DNA from: Mangrovivirga halotolerans
GTDB taxonomy: Bacteria > Bacteroidota > Bacteroidia > Cytophagales > Cyclobacteriaceae
DNA: 64,000 nt
Assembly (NCBI RefSeq): GCF_026241165.1
Contig: NZ_JAPFQN010000005.1
Location: 620,001 to 684,000 of the forward strand
Direction of reading: 5' to 3'
The position numbers and the translations under genes were made by a program. The notes under the pieces were generated by a model that made no database searches, was not told the origin of the DNA, and saw nothing but the letters and a program-made list of their open reading frames with translations. Each line of letters opens with the position of its first letter. Position 1 is the first letter of the stretch. Positions 50,679-60,130 of the stretch are shown one piece after another.

Positions 50679-53312
50679 TTAAAACAATCCTAGTTGTTCT
50701 TTATCATCATCACTGTCGAAATCGATGGAATCACCCGATGTGTATACATCTCTATCCTTGTTTTTTTCGGTTGATTCCTCGTCCTCTTCTTTCGATTCTG
50801 CCTTTGGTTTTTCTTCTTTTGGAGTTATATCCTTAATATCCTTAACTGTTTGAAGAGGGAATTTATTACCTATAGCCTTCCATCCTTTAATATCTATCAG
50901 ATCCTCCACCTTCAAATCTTCTTCGCTTCTACTTTTCCCGTCCTGATATTTCACATTAATCACAGGCTTAAAAGCTGTCGAAGCGAAAAGTAATTTTGAC
51001 CCTCGTCCTTCGCTAATAAATAAAAACTTCTTATCGAGAGTACTGGTTTCTATCAAAAACCTTTTAATATAAGTGGTTTTTGATCCACTATCATAATATA
51101 CTGCAGATACAGGTCTCTCTGGATCAAACTTGGTAATTAACTTTACTTTTCCTGCCTCATAACGATTTGTCAATTCAAAATTTGTCAATTCGTATTCACC
51201 GGAATCATAAATCACAAGTATTTTTTCATCTCCATTGAAATTCCCTAAATAATTCCCTTGTTCATCTCTATTTAACCTCCCGACAACATCATCATACCAA
51301 ATATCTACACCACCTAACGTAGATACTCCTGCTTCCTTAAATTGAATTTTACGAACAGGGTATTTAGTCAGAATATTTCCTCCTGCACCCCGGCCTTTGA
51401 TGTCGACTTCAGCAAAATCAAAATCAAATACCTTGATCCTGGCTTTGCATCCTGAAGTGAGATAAACAGTGACTTTTTCAGCTTCCCCATTTGGATTAGC
51501 AGTAAAATATAAAACTTTGCTGTTAGCATGCCCTTTAGTAAGGTCATATTCTCTGTCACGGGTTATGGCTAGTACCTGGAATCTTTTCACCATTGACCTA
51601 CCTGATTTACCATCCAGATAAATCATATTGTAGACCATACGTTCGTCATTTTTCTTAAAAACACCTACATAGAGGATATCTTTTCCCACAAAAGTCTTAT
51701 CAGCAATCTTGGTAACGAGCATTTTACCATCCCTTCTGAATATAATGATGTCATCAATATCAGAACAATCAGTAATAAACTCATCCTTTTTAAGGGCTGT
51801 ACCAATAAAGCCATCCTTCAAATTAGCATATAACTTCACGTTATTTGCAGCAACAACATGAGCTTGTATCGTTTCGAAAGTAGTGATCTCAGTTTTTCTT
51901 TCTTTACCCTTCCCATGCTTCTCCTTGATCCTTTTATAATATTCGATTGCATAATCGATTATATTTTCAAGGTTATATTCAACTTCGGCAAGCTCATCAC
52001 TGTATTTCTTCATAAGCTCATCAGCCTTGAAGGTATCGAACTTAGAAATACGTTTAATTTTGATCTCTGTAAGCCTGACAATGTCATCCTGAGTGATTTC
52101 ACGATAAAAATCAGGCTTATATGGATCCAAACCTTTATCAATAGTCTCAAGTACTGCTTCCCAGGTCTCACATTCTTCTATATCTCTATAGATCCTGTTT
52201 TCAATAAAGATTTTCTCCAGAGAAGAGAAAAGTAGTTTTTCTTTTAATTCACCTTTTCTAATCTCAAGCTCTTGTCGAAGCAGGTCAACTGTCTGATCAG
52301 TATTATGCTTCAGAATATCTGTAACTCCAAGAAAATGTGGCTTATCCTTGATAATCACACAAGCATTAGGAGATATACTTGTTTCACAATCGGTAAAAGC
52401 ATAAAGAGCATCAATCGTAACATTTGGCGATTGTCCTGAAGCCAGCGAAATGAGGATTTCTACATCCTTTGCTGTGTTATCGGTTACCTGTTTGATCTTA
52501 ATCTTGCCCTTATCATTCGCTTTAAGGATGCTATCAATTAATGAACTGGTTGTAGTACCAAAAGGAATGTCTTTTATAGCAATAGTCTTTTTATCAACCT
52601 CCTCAATTTTAGCTCTGACTTTTATTCTTCCACCCCTAAGCCCATCATTATACTCAGAAAAATCAGCTAGTCCCCCTGTTGGAAAATCCGGATAAACTTT
52701 CGGATTCTTTCCCTGCAGAACCTTAATTGAAGCGTCAATTAACTCATTAAAGTTATGAGGCAATATTTTTGTGCTCAGACCAACTGCGATTCCTTCCACT
52801 CCCTGGGCCAAAAGCATAGGGAATTTAACAGGAAGTGTTACAGGTTCTTTCTTTCGCCCGTCATAGCTAAGCTGCCAATCTGTTACCTGTGGGTTAAATA
52901 CAACATCAAGGGCAAATTTTGATAATCTGGCCTCTATATACCTTGGTGCTGCAGCAGAGTCTCCTGTCCTAATATCTCCCCAGTTACCCTGAGTTTCAAT
53001 CAGGAGATCCTTTTGCCCCATGTTAATAATTGCATCACCAATAGATGCATCACCATGGGGATGATATTGCATTGTCTGACCAATGATATTAGCAACTTTA
53101 TTAAACCTTCCATCATCCATTTCCTTCATGGAATGCATGATCCTTCTTTGTACAGGTTTAAAACCGTCGTCAATGGCTGGAACAGCTCTTTCAAGAATTA
53201 CATAGGAAGCATAATCAAGAAACCAATTCTCATACATCCCTCCAACGGGAATAACATCATGAATTTCTTCTTCCTCGTTATTTGAATTATTTTGGTTATT
53301 ATCTTCTGCCAT
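50679..53312 (-). CDS. parC: DNA topoisomerase IV subunit A
   Basis: An 877-residue type IIA topoisomerase A subunit. The catalytic tyrosine is Tyr125 in AAPRYIEARL; the winged-helix loop reads HPHGDASIGD. Alanine (Ala89) occupies the place where E. coli GyrA/ParC have the quinolone-contacting serine. The C-terminal beta-pinwheel region is followed by an acidic tail (EESTEKNKDRD). It begins 5 nt after parE. A gyrA is not in the window; the ParC call follows the parE pairing. Confidence 0.93.
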   Translation of the reverse strand: MAEDNNQNNSNNEEEEIHDVIPVGGMYENWFLDYASYVILERAVPAIDDGFKPVQRRIMHSMKEMDDGRFNKVANIIGQTMQYHPHGDASIGDAIINMGQKDLLIETQGNWGDIRTGDSAAAPRYIEARLSKFALDVVFNPQVTDWQLSYDGRKKEPVTLPVKFPMLLAQGVEGIAVGLSTKILPHNFNELIDASIKVLQGKNPKVYPDFPTGGLADFSEYNDGLRGGRIKVRAKIEEVDKKTIAIKDIPFGTTTSSLIDSILKANDKGKIKIKQVTDNTAKDVEILISLASGQSPNVTIDALYAFTDCETSISPNACVIIKDKPHFLGVTDILKHNTDQTVDLLRQELEIRKGELKEKLLFSSLEKIFIENRIYRDIEECETWEAVLETIDKGLDPYKPDFYREITQDDIVRLTEIKIKRISKFDTFKADELMKKYSDELAEVEYNLENIIDYAIEYYKRIKEKHGKGKERKTEITTFETIQAHVVAANNVKLYANLKDGFIGTALKKDEFITDCSDIDDIIIFRRDGKMLVTKIADKTFVGKDILYVGVFKKNDERMVYNMIYLDGKSGRSMVKRFQVLAITRDREYDLTKGHANSKVLYFTANPNGEAEKVTVYLTSGCKARIKVFDFDFAEVDIKGRGAGGNILTKYPVRKIQFKEAGVSTLGGVDIWYDDVVGRLNRDEQGNYLGNFNGDEKILVIYDSGEYELTNFELTNRYEAGKVKLITKFDPERPVSAVYYDSGSKTTYIKRFLIETSTLDKKFLFISEGRGSKLLFASTAFKPVINVKYQDGKSRSEEDLKVEDLIDIKGWKAIGNKFPLQTVKDIKDITPKEEKPKAESKEEDEESTEKNKDRDVYTSGDSIDFDSDDDKEQLGLF

Positions 53313-53317
53313 CTAAA

Positions 53318-55225
53318 TTATGCTTTTTCAATTACACTTTCTTCAGTTTCCAATAAAGGCACTTTGCCTTCTTCTACTACATCCTTTTCTACCCGTAGCT
53401 TATCAATGATAAACTCTTGCCTTGCTGGTGTATTGGTACCCATATAAAAAGTCAGCAATTTGTTGATACTCGTTTCTTTATTAATAATGATAGGACTCAA
53501 CCTTATTTCATCACCAATAAACCCACCAAATTCTTCCGGGGAAATCTCACCTAATCCTTTAAACCTTGTTATCTCCGGCTTATTTCCAAGCTTAGCAATA
53601 GCTCCTCTCCGTTCCTCTTCAGAATAACAGTAGATAGTCTCTTTCTTATTTCTAACCCTGAATAATGGAGTTTCAAGTATGTAAACATGCCCGTTTCTTA
53701 CCAGATCAGGAAAGAACTGAAGGAAGAAAGTCAATAAAAGTAATCGGATATGCATACCATCCACATCCGCATCAGTAGCAATAATTACTTTCCTGTATCT
53801 CAGTCCATCTAATCCATCTTCAATGTTCAGAGCATGTTGAAGAAGGTTTAATTCTTCATTTTCATAAACGATCTTCTTTGTTTTACCAAAGCAATTCAAT
53901 GGCTTGCCCCTTAATGAAAAAACAGCTTGTGTTTGAACATCCCTTGATTTGGTAATCGAACCAGAGGCTGAATCACCCTCAGTAATGAAGATCATCGTCT
54001 CATCCTGCTTATTTCCTTTTTTATCATTAAAGTGATTTCGACAATCTCTTAGTTTTTTATTATGAAGATTAGCCTTTTTTGCACGGTCATTAGCTAACTT
54101 TTTAATTCCGGCTATATCCTTTCTTTCCCTTTCAGATTGTTGAATTCTTTTTTGCAGAGCTTCAGCTGTGTCGGGATGTTTGTGTAAATAATCATCAAGC
54201 ACCCTTTTCACAAAGTCATTCACAAATGATCTCATTGTCGGCCCACCAGGTCCAACATGAGTACTTCCCAGTTTTGTTTTGGTTTGCGATTCGAATACAG
54301 GTTCCTGTACTCTAACAGCCACTGCAGCAGCAATAGCTTGCCTTACATCTACTGCCTCGTAGTTTTTATTATAAAATTCACGAATAGTTTTTACAATAGC
54401 AGACCTGAATTCGGCAAGGTGAGTACCACCCTGAGTAGTAAACTGACCATTTACAAATGAATAGTATTCTTCACCATACTGATTAGCGTGAGTCATGGCA
54501 AACTCAATATCCTCACCTTTTAGATGAATAATAGGATATCTATTGGCTTCCTCGTCAGTTTTCTTATCAAGAAGATCGTATAGACCTTTTTCAGAATGAT
54601 ATTTAGTCCCGTTAAAATTTATAGTTAATCCTGCATTCAGGTAACAATAATTCCAAATTTGATTTTCAAGAAATTCAGGGATAAACCGGTAGTTCTTAAA
54701 AATAGAGTTGTCCGGAGTAAATCTGATGAAAGTTCCGTTTCTTTCTGAAGTTTTTTCAACAGGTTTATCCTCTTTCAGGTAACCTTGTTCAAAATAAGCC
54801 TCTTTCTTTTCACCTTCTCGATAAGAAATAACTCTAAAATTAGAAGAAAGTGCATTAACAGCTTTGGTACCCACACCATTTAATCCCACGGATTTCTGGA
54901 AAGCACCTGAATCATACTTTCCACCGGTATTGATCTTTGAAACGCAATCGACTACCTTACCAAGAGGGATACCCCTACCATAATCACGTACTTCTACGTT
55001 ATGATCGGTGATCTTGATGTGAATGGTTTTACCATTCCCCATCATGTGTTCATCGATTGAGTTATCTACAATTTCTTTTACTAAAACATATATACCGTCA
55101 TCAAATGAAGAACCATCACCTAATTTACCAATATACATACCAGGTCTAAGCCTGATGTGCTCATTTGGTTCAAGCGATTTGATACTGTCCTCATTATAAA
55201 CTACTTCACCTTTCGAATTTGCCAT
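53318..55225 (-). CDS. parE: DNA topoisomerase IV subunit B
   Basis: A 635-residue GHKL ATPase subunit. [15 protein letters not shown] holds the Mg/ATP Glu and Asn motif; [24 protein letters not shown] and QTKTKLGS are ATP-binding elements. The TOPRIM domain shows [11 protein letters not shown] and [12 protein letters not shown]. It is first in a run of ten co-directional genes reaching rplT. No consensus promoter was seen upstream. Confidence 0.94.
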   Translation of the reverse strand: MANSKGEVVYNEDSIKSLEPNEHIRLRPGMYIGKLGDGSSFDDGIYVLVKEIVDNSIDEHMMGNGKTIHIKITDHNVEVRDYGRGIPLGKVVDCVSKINTGGKYDSGAFQKSVGLNGVGTKAVNALSSNFRVISYREGEKKEAYFEQGYLKEDKPVEKTSERNGTFIRFTPDNSIFKNYRFIPEFLENQIWNYCYLNAGLTINFNGTKYHSEKGLYDLLDKKTDEEANRYPIIHLKGEDIEFAMTHANQYGEEYYSFVNGQFTTQGGTHLAEFRSAIVKTIREFYNKNYEAVDVRQAIAAAVAVRVQEPVFESQTKTKLGSTHVGPGGPTMRSFVNDFVKRVLDDYLHKHPDTAEALQKRIQQSERERKDIAGIKKLANDRAKKANLHNKKLRDCRNHFNDKKGNKQDETMIFITEGDSASGSITKSRDVQTQAVFSLRGKPLNCFGKTKKIVYENEELNLLQHALNIEDGLDGLRYRKVIIATDADVDGMHIRLLLLTFFLQFFPDLVRNGHVYILETPLFRVRNKKETIYCYSEEERRGAIAKLGNKPEITRFKGLGEISPEEFGGFIGDEIRLSPIIINKETSINKLLTFYMGTNTPARQEFIIDKLRVEKDVVEEGKVPLLETEESVIEKA

Positions 55226-55377
55226 TATTGCTTGATTTCAGTTCTTATTCAATCCATAAATATATAAAAGGAAGTGGAATATTTATCAGGATATTAAAAT
55301 TTAAAAATTACCAGCTCCATACAAAAATATTCAGCAAAACCAACATAAAACATTGGCTAACAAATATTTAAACTGTT

Positions 55378-55845
55378 TTACTTATTATATGGTTTCATCA
55401 AAGAATAGACCATAAATAATATTCCGAATATAATTACCGGGATTCCAAAATATAATAACATCTCACCATTAAAATCTCCTTTAATTGTAGGACTGTTTAT
55501 AAATCCTACAAATACAACGAAAGAAATCAATAAAATATTAATCCCTATGGCGCTTAGGTACAGTGAACTTAAAAAGTTATTTCTTTTTTGAGTACTCCCT
55601 TTTAAAAAGCCAGATTTCACATCTATATTTTTGATAAACTGGGTAGCTGCCAAAAATATTCCTGATGCTACAATAAAAATCCCAAATACAGAATAAAAGA
55701 ATTCATTTTTAGAAAGGAAAAATTTATTCAGATCTTCATATACACCGATCTCTACCATTCCTTCTAAACCGGCATAGGTATAAAAAAAAGTCACAAAAAA
55801 TCCGGCAATTGAAAAAAACCAGAGTAAACGCAGTACTTTATCCAT
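55378..55845 (-). CDS. Four-helix membrane protein of unknown function
   Basis: A 155-residue integral membrane protein with four hydrophobic helices (roughly residues 5-25, 45-63, 85-108 and 125-147). No motif is recognised. The frame extends to 55872 (an upstream alternative), but a TACCTTTG -7 element lies at 55862-55869 inside that extension, so ATG 55843-55845 is preferred. It appears monocistronic. Confidence 0.7.
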   Translation of the reverse strand: MDKVLRLLWFFSIAGFFVTFFYTYAGLEGMVEIGVYEDLNKFFLSKNEFFYSVFGIFIVASGIFLAATQFIKNIDVKSGFLKGSTQKRNNFLSSLYLSAIGINILLISFVVFVGFINSPTIKGDFNGEMLLYFGIPVIIFGILFMVYSLMKPYNK

Positions 55846-55861
55846 CTTATTTATTTTTTGA

Positions 55862-55869
55862 CAAAGGTA
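55862..55869 (-). promoter_or_regulatory. Putative -7 element of the four-helix membrane protein gene
   Basis: On the minus strand TACCTTTG, a fit to TAnnTTTG, 16 nt before ATG 55845. The -33 element is not clear. Confidence 0.45.
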
Positions 55870-56005
55870 CAAATATTCATCATTAGTGTGCCACCCAAAA
55901 AAGGTTGAATTAAAAGATTTAAACGTACCAGGTTTTGCCTCAGGTAATTTTGAAAATAAATAATATTTTTTTTATTAAATTTAAAGTTGAAAACCCAAAC
56001 AAACG

Positions 56006-57247
56006 ATGGAACTATCCCCTGTAGTAATCGCTATACCGATATATTTCCTGCTGATAGGAATTGAAATGGTTATTCAGCACGTGAGGAAAATTAAATTATA
56101 TCGAGTTGGTGATGCCTTAACTAACATTAGCTGTGGAATCACTCAACAGACCACCAATCTTTTTCTGAAAGTTGGAGTATTATTTATATATCACTTCATA
56201 TATGAAAATTTAAGGATTTTTACGATTGAACCGACATGGTATTCAATGATCATTCTTTTCATTGCGGCTGATTTTTGCTATTACTGGTCTCATCGCATGA
56301 GTCATGAAATTAATCTTTTTTGGGGCGGTCATGTAGTTCACCATCAAAGTGAAGATTACAATCTGTCTGTTGCTCTGAGGCAAGGCACTTTTCAAATATT
56401 ATTTACCGCGCCGTTTTACTGGCCTCTAGCCATACTTGGTTTTGATGTTATAACATTCACCCTGGTTTCTGGTTTAGTAACAGTTTATCAATTCTGGATT
56501 CATACTGAGACAATCAATAAAATGGGTTGGTTTGAAAAGGTATTTAATACACCGAGTCACCATAGAGTCCATCATGGACGAAACCCAAAGTATATTGATA
56601 AGAATCACGCAGGGGTATTTATTATTTGGGATAAAATGTTCGGTACATTTCAGGAAGAAGAGGAAAGACCTGTATACGGAGTCACTGTACCGACAAATTC
56701 ATGGAACCCTGTTTGGGTAAATTTGAAGCATTTTAAAGAAATGGCTGCGAACATGAAGGGAATGAAATTCAAGGACAAATTAAAGTTTACATTTAATAAA
56801 CCTGGGTGGATGCCTTCATATCTTGGTGGTACAAAAGGTATTCCAGAGGTAGATAAAAAAACCTATGTAAAATATGATACCCCGGCACCGGTAATAATAA
56901 ATCTGTATGCGATATTTCAGTACATAATTGCATTGGTTGTCACTGCACTTTTTCTTTTTAATGAAGGGCAATTTTCTTTATTGGAAAAAATCATCATGAG
57001 TACTTTTATTATATGGAGTGTAGTGCATACTGGAATAATTCTCGAAAAAAAGAGATGGTTTTATATTCTTGAACCATTGCGAATTGTTTCCGGAATTGCC
57101 TTAAGCTATGTATTTCTTGCAAATATGAATCTAATGTCGGCAGGTTTTATAGCCACAATCTGCGTAGCTTTGATTAGCTTTGTATGGCTATTTAAAATAA
57201 GTAAAACACCTTATGAAAAGTCTGCACTCAGTAAATCTGCTGTCTAG
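56006..57247 (+). CDS. Alkylglycerol monooxygenase-like fatty acid hydroxylase superfamily protein
   Basis: A 413-residue membrane di-iron hydroxylase. The histidine boxes are HRMSHE (His96, His100, Glu101), HVVHH (109-113) and HHRVHH (185-190), with a further His166 in WIHTETIN. The stretch SEDYNLSVALRQ, the NTPSHHRVHHGRN block and the DKNHAGVFIIWDKMFGTF block closely resemble animal alkylglycerol monooxygenase (TMEM195/AGMO), more than sterol or beta-carotene hydroxylases. AGMO uses tetrahydrobiopterin to cleave ether lipids. It has hydrophobic helices before, between and after the boxes. Neighbour annotation would commonly be 'sterol desaturase family'. Substrate and cofactor are inferred by resemblance only. 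Confidence 0.85.
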   Translation: MELSPVVIAIPIYFLLIGIEMVIQHVRKIKLYRVGDALTNISCGITQQTTNLFLKVGVLFIYHFIYENLRIFTIEPTWYSMIILFIAADFCYYWSHRMSHEINLFWGGHVVHHQSEDYNLSVALRQGTFQILFTAPFYWPLAILGFDVITFTLVSGLVTVYQFWIHTETINKMGWFEKVFNTPSHHRVHHGRNPKYIDKNHAGVFIIWDKMFGTFQEEEERPVYGVTVPTNSWNPVWVNLKHFKEMAANMKGMKFKDKLKFTFNKPGWMPSYLGGTKGIPEVDKKTYVKYDTPAPVIINLYAIFQYIIALVVTALFLFNEGQFSLLEKIIMSTFIIWSVVHTGIILEKKRWFYILEPLRIVSGIALSYVFLANMNLMSAGFIATICVALISFVWLFKISKTPYEKSALSKSAV

Positions 57248-57623
57248 CAAGTTATTTATCTTAGTAGGATTGATTTCATTATTCATTTCAGCCTGTGGCT
57301 CTGATATAGATCTTCCAAATTTCAATGAGGAAACCTGGATAAACGATATTAAAGGATGTTCAGGTGAAAGATTAGAGATGATTGATGAACTTGAATTAAA
57401 TAAAGGAATGCTTATTGGTTTAACTACCCATGAATTAAAAAAAGCTCTTGGAAGTCCTGATAACATCGTTTTATATACCCGAAACCAAAAATACTATCAT
57501 TACTATCTGAATGCAGGTAGCCAATGTCCCGATGTTTCTGAAGATGCAGAGGAAGGACAAAAGCTGATTATTAAAATGAGTGCTTTGGATAAAGTCAGTA
57601 ATATTGAATTCCCTGTTAATTAG
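57213..57623 (+). CDS. Small lipoprotein with BamE/SmpA-like segment
   Basis: A 136-residue lipoprotein: hydrophobic signal ending in LFISACGS (Cys28). The middle, GLTTHELKKALGSPDNIVLYTRNQKYYHYYL, has the GxT..xV..xLG.P pattern of SmpA/BamE/OmlA proteins. Two further cysteines (KGCSGER, SQCPD) may form a disulfide. The 5' end overlaps the hydroxylase gene by 35 bp, so they share an mRNA. The 3' end overlaps the convergent polyketide synthase gene by 8 bp. The function is unknown. Confidence 0.75.
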   Translation: MKSLHSVNLLSSKLFILVGLISLFISACGSDIDLPNFNEETWINDIKGCSGERLEMIDELELNKGMLIGLTTHELKKALGSPDNIVLYTRNQKYYHYYLNAGSQCPDVSEDAEEGQKLIIKMSALDKVSNIEFPVN

Positions 57624-58683
57624 CCAAAATATTCATATTTGCAGCTTCCATGGTTAATCCCGGTCCAAAAGCAGCAGCAAAAGTCCTACCTGTTTTACCT
57701 TCAGAGATCATTTTTTTCAATACATAAAAAATGGTAACAGAACTCATATTTCCATGCTTTTCCAAAGTATCGTATGAATGACTTAATTGTTGTAAGCTTA
57801 TTCCAAATGCTTTCTGAACGGCTTCTAGAATTTTCCTACCCCCGGGATGTATGGCATAATTAGTTGTGGGATGTTTTTCAAAGCATACCGCAAATTTTTC
57901 AAGTTGTTCACCTAATAGTTGAGGAACATAGGATGATAACTTCATATTAAATCCTTCATCCCCAATTTCCCAGGCCATATCGTTCATACTTTCAGGTATT
58001 GTTTGAGTCTCATAACTATCAATTAATGCCAGTTTATGATTCTTTGAATTAGCTCCTTCTACAACAACCATTGCAGCCCCATCTGCAAAAAGGCTATTCG
58101 ATAACAGATCATCATGTTTAACAGAATTTTGAAAATGCAGACTGCACATTTCCACGTCAATGATCAGAACTTTTGAATCAGGCATACCTTTACAAATATC
58201 ACTAGCCATTCTTAATGCAGAAATTCCTGCATAACATCCCATAAAATTAATTGACTGTCTGAATATAGAAGGATCAAGATTTAGGTGATATTGAATATCA
58301 TAATCTAATCCAGGAGCATACATTCCAGTACAGCTTACGGTAATTAGATGTGTAAATTGGACATTTTTAAACTTTGAATCGCGAACCTTTTTAAGTGATG
58401 GTATAAGCCATTCCAAAATAGACTTTCTGTAAAGATCCATCCTTGTTTTAGTAGAAGGAAAAATGATCCTGTCTCCTTCATCTGCAAAAAAATTGACAGA
58501 CCTGCCACGGTAATAATCTTCAACCACACTTTGTCTGGTTTTAATTCCTGTAGCCCTGTAAAGTACATTAAATGCTCTTTGATTTCTTTCATCGAGGTTT
58601 AATGCTTTTCCCAGAACTTGTTTTAGTTGATTTTGCTCTATATTAAATGGAGCTTCGATAAGTTCTAATCCGGTAATGTACAT
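57616..58683 (-). CDS. Type III polyketide synthase
   Basis: A 355-residue chalcone/stilbene-synthase family enzyme, which condenses acyl-CoA with malonyl-CoA units to pyrones or resorcinols. The triad is visible: Cys150 in NFMGCYAG, His279 in AIHPGG and Asn312 in HGNMSS. SCTGMYAPGLD and GAAMVVVEG support it. The frame opens at TTG 58698, but ATG 58681-58683 is the better start. It lies 13 nt beyond the terminator of the MFS gene, so its transcription depends on readthrough or on a promoter overlapping the hairpin. No tailoring enzyme adjoins it; the product is unknown. Confidence 0.92.
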   Translation of the reverse strand: MYITGLELIEAPFNIEQNQLKQVLGKALNLDERNQRAFNVLYRATGIKTRQSVVEDYYRGRSVNFFADEGDRIIFPSTKTRMDLYRKSILEWLIPSLKKVRDSKFKNVQFTHLITVSCTGMYAPGLDYDIQYHLNLDPSIFRQSINFMGCYAGISALRMASDICKGMPDSKVLIIDVEMCSLHFQNSVKHDDLLSNSLFADGAAMVVVEGANSKNHKLALIDSYETQTIPESMNDMAWEIGDEGFNMKLSSYVPQLLGEQLEKFAVCFEKHPTTNYAIHPGGRKILEAVQKAFGISLQQLSHSYDTLEKHGNMSSVTIFYVLKKMISEGKTGRTFAAAFGPGLTMEAANMNILAN

Positions 58684-58696
58684 GATATTAATATAC

Positions 58697-58724
58697 AAAA
58701 AAGCCCGGTATTGTTTTACCGGGC
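58697..58724 (-). terminator. Intrinsic terminator after the MFS gene, just upstream of the polyketide synthase start
   Basis: GCCCGGTA (58703-58710) and TACCGGGC (58717-58724) form a perfect 8-bp stem, followed on the minus strand by six T. It ends 13 nt before the polyketide synthase ATG. Confidence 0.87.
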
Positions 58725-58754
58725 ATTATATTTTTTACTTATAATTTTAATGTT

Positions 58755-60128
58755 CTATATATCTACTACTGTTTCATCAGCTTCAGGCTCATCTTCATCT
58801 TTTACAAAAACTACTAATATAGCGGCCAATGTAAACGAGCATCCTGCTATAATCAATGCATAAATTGCTTGTTCCCCAAAAACATTTTTAATTAACGGAC
58901 CTCCGAAAATTCCATTTATAATCTGAGGAATCACAATAAAGAAATTGAAAATACCCATGTAAACACCCATTTTCCCAGAGGGAATAGATCCGGCAAGAAT
59001 TGCATATGGCATTGCCAGAATACTGGCCCAGGCAATTCCGATACCTATCATAGATAAAATCAGATAATCTTCATTGGTTATAAAATACACGGAGAAAAAA
59101 CCAATTGCTCCACAAATAAGAGATATAGAGTGCGCCATTTTCCGTGATGTAATCTTTGCTAAAAAGGGTAATATGAAAAAAGCATAGATAGCTGAAACTA
59201 AATTATAAACGCCAAAAATTATTCCAACCCAATCCCCCGCGTCATTATAAGCTGCAGAACTAGTATCAGAAATCGGTAATCCATAGATATGTTGAGCTAT
59301 TGCAGGGGTAGTAAATACCCACATGCTAAATAAAGCAAACCATGAGAAAAATTGCACAAGCCCCAATCTCCACATGTTATTTGGGATATTGGCAAAATCT
59401 TTAAATATCTGGAAAAATCCGGCTTCCTCCTCCTCGTCGGGTGCTTTACCGTGATACGCTTCATATTCCTCCGGTGAATATTCTTTAACACCAGAAACAG
59501 TAATGAGAATTGAAATTATCAGAACTGCAGCTCCTATAAAAAACGAATATATCACATTTAGAGGAACCTCATTTTCGGCAGCAGGCTCATCGATTCCTAA
59601 ATAATTTTTAAGAATATAAGGAAGTGCTGATCCTATAACTGCGCCTATACCTATTAGGGTGGTCTGTACACTAAACCCAAGTGTTCGCTGATCGGATGGC
59701 AACATATCTGCCACTAAAGCCCTGAACGGCTCCATGGCGATATTTATCGATGCATCCATGATCATAAGAAAGCCAGCCCCAACGAACATAGCAGGCATAA
59801 ACTGAGCAAACTGACCTGCATTAGGCATTAATATCAATGCTATTGATGCTAATATTGCTCCAACAAGAAAATAGGGTTTCCTTCGGCCGACCTTATTCCA
59901 TGTCCGATCGGAATAATGTCCAACTATTGGCTGCACGATTAACCCGGTTAGTGGTGCTGCCAGCCAAAACCATGATAGATGTTCTACATCTGCTCCAAAA
60001 GTCTGTAATATTCGGCTTGCATTAGCATTTTGTAAAGCAAAGCCAAATTGTATTCCTAAAAATCCAAAGCTAAGTAACCAAATGTCCAGAAAACTTAGTT
60101 TGGGCATTTTCTTTGTTCCTGTACTCAT
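58755..60128 (-). CDS. MFS sugar transporter, SLC45/maltose type
   Basis: A 457-residue, 12-helix inner-membrane transporter. The N-terminal LGIQFGFALQNANASRIL, WLAAPLTGLIVQPIVGHYSDRTW and the VGRRKPYFLVGA loop (the MFS motif A region) match the SLC45-like sugar/H+ symporters. A charged cytoplasmic loop lies about residue 210-235. The start is 2 nt after the GH13 gene stop, so it is cotranscribed with the alpha-amylase and follows an alpha-glucosidase; maltose or maltodextrin uptake is a sound inference. Confidence 0.9.
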   Translation of the reverse strand: MSTGTKKMPKLSFLDIWLLSFGFLGIQFGFALQNANASRILQTFGADVEHLSWFWLAAPLTGLIVQPIVGHYSDRTWNKVGRRKPYFLVGAILASIALILMPNAGQFAQFMPAMFVGAGFLMIMDASINIAMEPFRALVADMLPSDQRTLGFSVQTTLIGIGAVIGSALPYILKNYLGIDEPAAENEVPLNVIYSFFIGAAVLIISILITVSGVKEYSPEEYEAYHGKAPDEEEEAGFFQIFKDFANIPNNMWRLGLVQFFSWFALFSMWVFTTPAIAQHIYGLPISDTSSAAYNDAGDWVGIIFGVYNLVSAIYAFFILPFLAKITSRKMAHSISLICGAIGFFSVYFITNEDYLILSMIGIGIAWASILAMPYAILAGSIPSGKMGVYMGIFNFFIVIPQIINGIFGGPLIKNVFGEQAIYALIIAGCSFTLAAILVVFVKDEDEPEADETVVDI

Positions 60129-60130
60129 CG

